This document shows positions 51,837 through 53,077 of a stretch of DNA of 53,077 nucleotides, one piece after another (the first letter of the stretch is position 1; the number at the start of each line of letters is the position of its first letter). The notes beneath the pieces are model-generated. The model ran no database searches and was not told the DNA's origin. It worked only from the letters and a program-made list of their open reading frames with translations. Made by a program: the position numbers and the translations under genes. The DNA comes from Methanomicrobiales archaeon (GTDB lineage Archaea > Halobacteriota > Methanomicrobia > Methanomicrobiales > JACTUA01): assembly GCA_030019205.1 (NCBI GenBank), contig JASEFH010000019.1:1-53077 (forward strand). Reading direction: 5' to 3'.

Positions 51837-52646
51837 ATGGCAGATGAGATGGCATGCGCCTGCACGATCGCCGGCTCGGACTCGAGCGGCGGGGCCGGGA
51901 TCCAGGCGGACCTGAAGACCTTCACGGCCATCGGGGTCTGGGGGGTGACGGTCGTCACCGCGGTCACCGCCCAGAACACCCGCACCGTGATGGGCCTCTG
52001 GAGGCTCCCGGCGGAGGCGGTCGTCGCCCAGCTTGCAGCCGTCCTCGAGGACTTCCCCGTCGGGGCGATCAAGACCGGGCTGCTCTGCGACCGCGAGACG
52101 ATCCACGCCCTGCACGACTACCTCCCGCGCGACATCCCCCTCGTGCTCGACCCCGTGATGATCTCGACGACCGGCTATACGTTCCTGAAGGCGGAGGCGA
52201 TCCAGGAGATCAAAGACCACCTCATCCCCCGCACCACGATCATCACCCCGAACCTCACCGAGGCGGCGACCCTGGCCGGAATGGAGACGATCCGCAGCCT
52301 GGACGACGTGCGCGAGGCGGCCCGGAGGATTCTCAACATGGGCCCGAGGGCGGTGATCGTCAAGGGCGGCCACCTCCCCGGCCGCGAGGCGATGGACTTC
52401 TACATGGACCGCCAGGGCGAGGAGATCCTGAAAGGCGAGCGCTTCCCCTACGAGGTGCACGGCACGGGCTGCTGTTTCGCCGCGGCCCTCGCCGCCTACC
52501 TGGCGCTCGGCTGCGACGAGCGCGGCGCCTTCCAGCGCTCGAAGGCGTTCGTCGCCGGGGCGATCGAGCGGGCCCTTCCCGCGGCCCGCAGCGGTCGGCG
52601 GGCCGTCCAGCCGGAGCTGCCGGCCTACGAGGAGGGTTACGAGTAG
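51837..52646 (+). CDS. thiD: hydroxymethylpyrimidine (phosphate) kinase ThiD
   Basis: 269 residues; phosphorylates HMP and HMP-phosphate in thiamine synthesis. Motifs: [19 protein letters not shown] at the N-terminus, [48 protein letters not shown], and the anion-hole [17 protein letters not shown] near the C-terminus. It is the length of a stand-alone ThiD, without the ThiN domain found in many archaea. ATG 51837 follows AAGGGGGGAAAC. I see no TPP riboswitch in the short leader. Confidence 0.94.
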   Translation: MADEMACACTIAGSDSSGGAGIQADLKTFTAIGVWGVTVVTAVTAQNTRTVMGLWRLPAEAVVAQLAAVLEDFPVGAIKTGLLCDRETIHALHDYLPRDIPLVLDPVMISTTGYTFLKAEAIQEIKDHLIPRTTIITPNLTEAATLAGMETIRSLDDVREAARRILNMGPRAVIVKGGHLPGREAMDFYMDRQGEEILKGERFPYEVHGTGCCFAAALAAYLALGCDERGAFQRSKAFVAGAIERALPAARSGRRAVQPELPAYEEGYE

Positions 52647-53077
52647 GGCCGGCGAAGAGAGAACGGCAACCTCCCGGCGTGCAGCCGGGACCAATCCGTC
52701 AGGCCCCCATCCTCCTCTCTTCCCGCCGCTTTTCTTGCGATAATTCCGGGACTCCACACACCAGACACCGGGACCGAATAATCGGATCCGTATGATCCCC
52801 CGAGCACGCGCATCCCGCCGCGTCGAAGATTTTTTTCCATCCATCCCGACCTCCTGTATCCCCTCTCTCCCCCTTCCGCTGCTGGTGCGACTGCAAGAGG
52901 ATACAGGATGCCGGAGTCCTGCGCTGGGATATTCTTGGAACTTCACGGAGCAGAGCCCATTCCGATCGATCGCCTCCTGGAGTAAGGCCTATCGCACCGG
53001 GGGGGGCGCCGCTGCGGCGGGGGCGACAGCCCTCCCGGGAGCACCGGAGAATCGAAAGAGGGGGATGGAACGTATGG
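52647..53077. other. gene-free end of window with type B repeat copy 2
   Basis: About 430 nt without a gene. A repeat beginning CCTATCGCACC and continuing GGGGGGGGCGCCGCTGCGG at 52988-53044 matches the copy at 47201-47254. The sequence is cut by the window edge soon after. Confidence 0.5.

Noticed and set aside
51800-51847. Possible 15-residue leader peptide overlapping the thiD start
   Set aside because: It has a start codon and stop but no conserved sequence or regulatory residues; likely chance.

Overview
The window reads as a GC-rich euryarchaeal methanogen chromosome, most likely a member of Methanomicrobiales (Methanoculleus/Methanofollis type). The evidence is an Eha-type energy-converting hydrogenase joined to a formylmethanofuran dehydrogenase, together with archaeal information-processing genes: TBP, RfcS, MCM, Lhr, NMD3, proteasome beta, aCPSF1 and Sec61-beta. 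The archaeal CoA pathway (CoaBC, pantoate kinase, phosphopantothenate synthetase) and many HTH/PAS sensor proteins fit as well. Many promoters have a TATA element about 26 nt before the start codon, so leaderless transcripts look common. Taxonomy is inferred from gene content only.

Layout. 1-6.2 kb: the start of one sensor gene, a heavily decayed sensor histidine kinase, an HTH-PAS protein, an Hsp20 with a hairpin or operator at its predicted transcription start, a small zinc protein and tRNA-Leu(UAG). 6.3-17.3 kb: one tightly overlapping operon, ehaBCDEFGHIJ, a small membrane subunit, ehaMNO, a polyferredoxin, fwdDBAC and a zinc-ribbon gene. It encodes an H2:ferredoxin membrane hydrogenase directly followed by the CO2-reducing enzyme that uses reduced ferredoxin. 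17.3-27 kb: DUF1922, Sec61-beta, an amidohydrolase, Usp and CBS proteins, proteasome beta next to the aCPSF1 termination nuclease, two MFS transporters and several tiny zinc proteins. 27-30 kb: tRNA-Leu(CAG) and an AMP-forming acyl-CoA synthetase.

30-38 kb is a transcription, replication and repair block. It holds TBP, a leftward operon (RPA-associated OB protein, metallophosphoesterase, Lhr helicase) and a divergent rightward pair (RfcS, MCM). 38-45.5 kb is a long rightward biosynthetic and translation array: MptD, a TatD-like hydrolase, DUF424, NMD3, Taw2, CoaBC, pantoate kinase, phosphopantothenate synthetase, and a second RFC small-subunit-like ATPase with an altered Walker B box.

46-53 kb is accessory. 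It contains a SAM methyltransferase that appears to start at CTG, an AIR-synthase-related protein, and an AT-richer island with an AbiE-like pair (toxin frameshifted) and a decayed MNT/HEPN pair. Near-identical 61-bp direct repeats flank this island. Just outside it lie an intact MntA/HepT toxin-antitoxin pair and thiD. The repeats belong to a wider GC-rich hairpin family with a shared CCTATCGYACC-like head.
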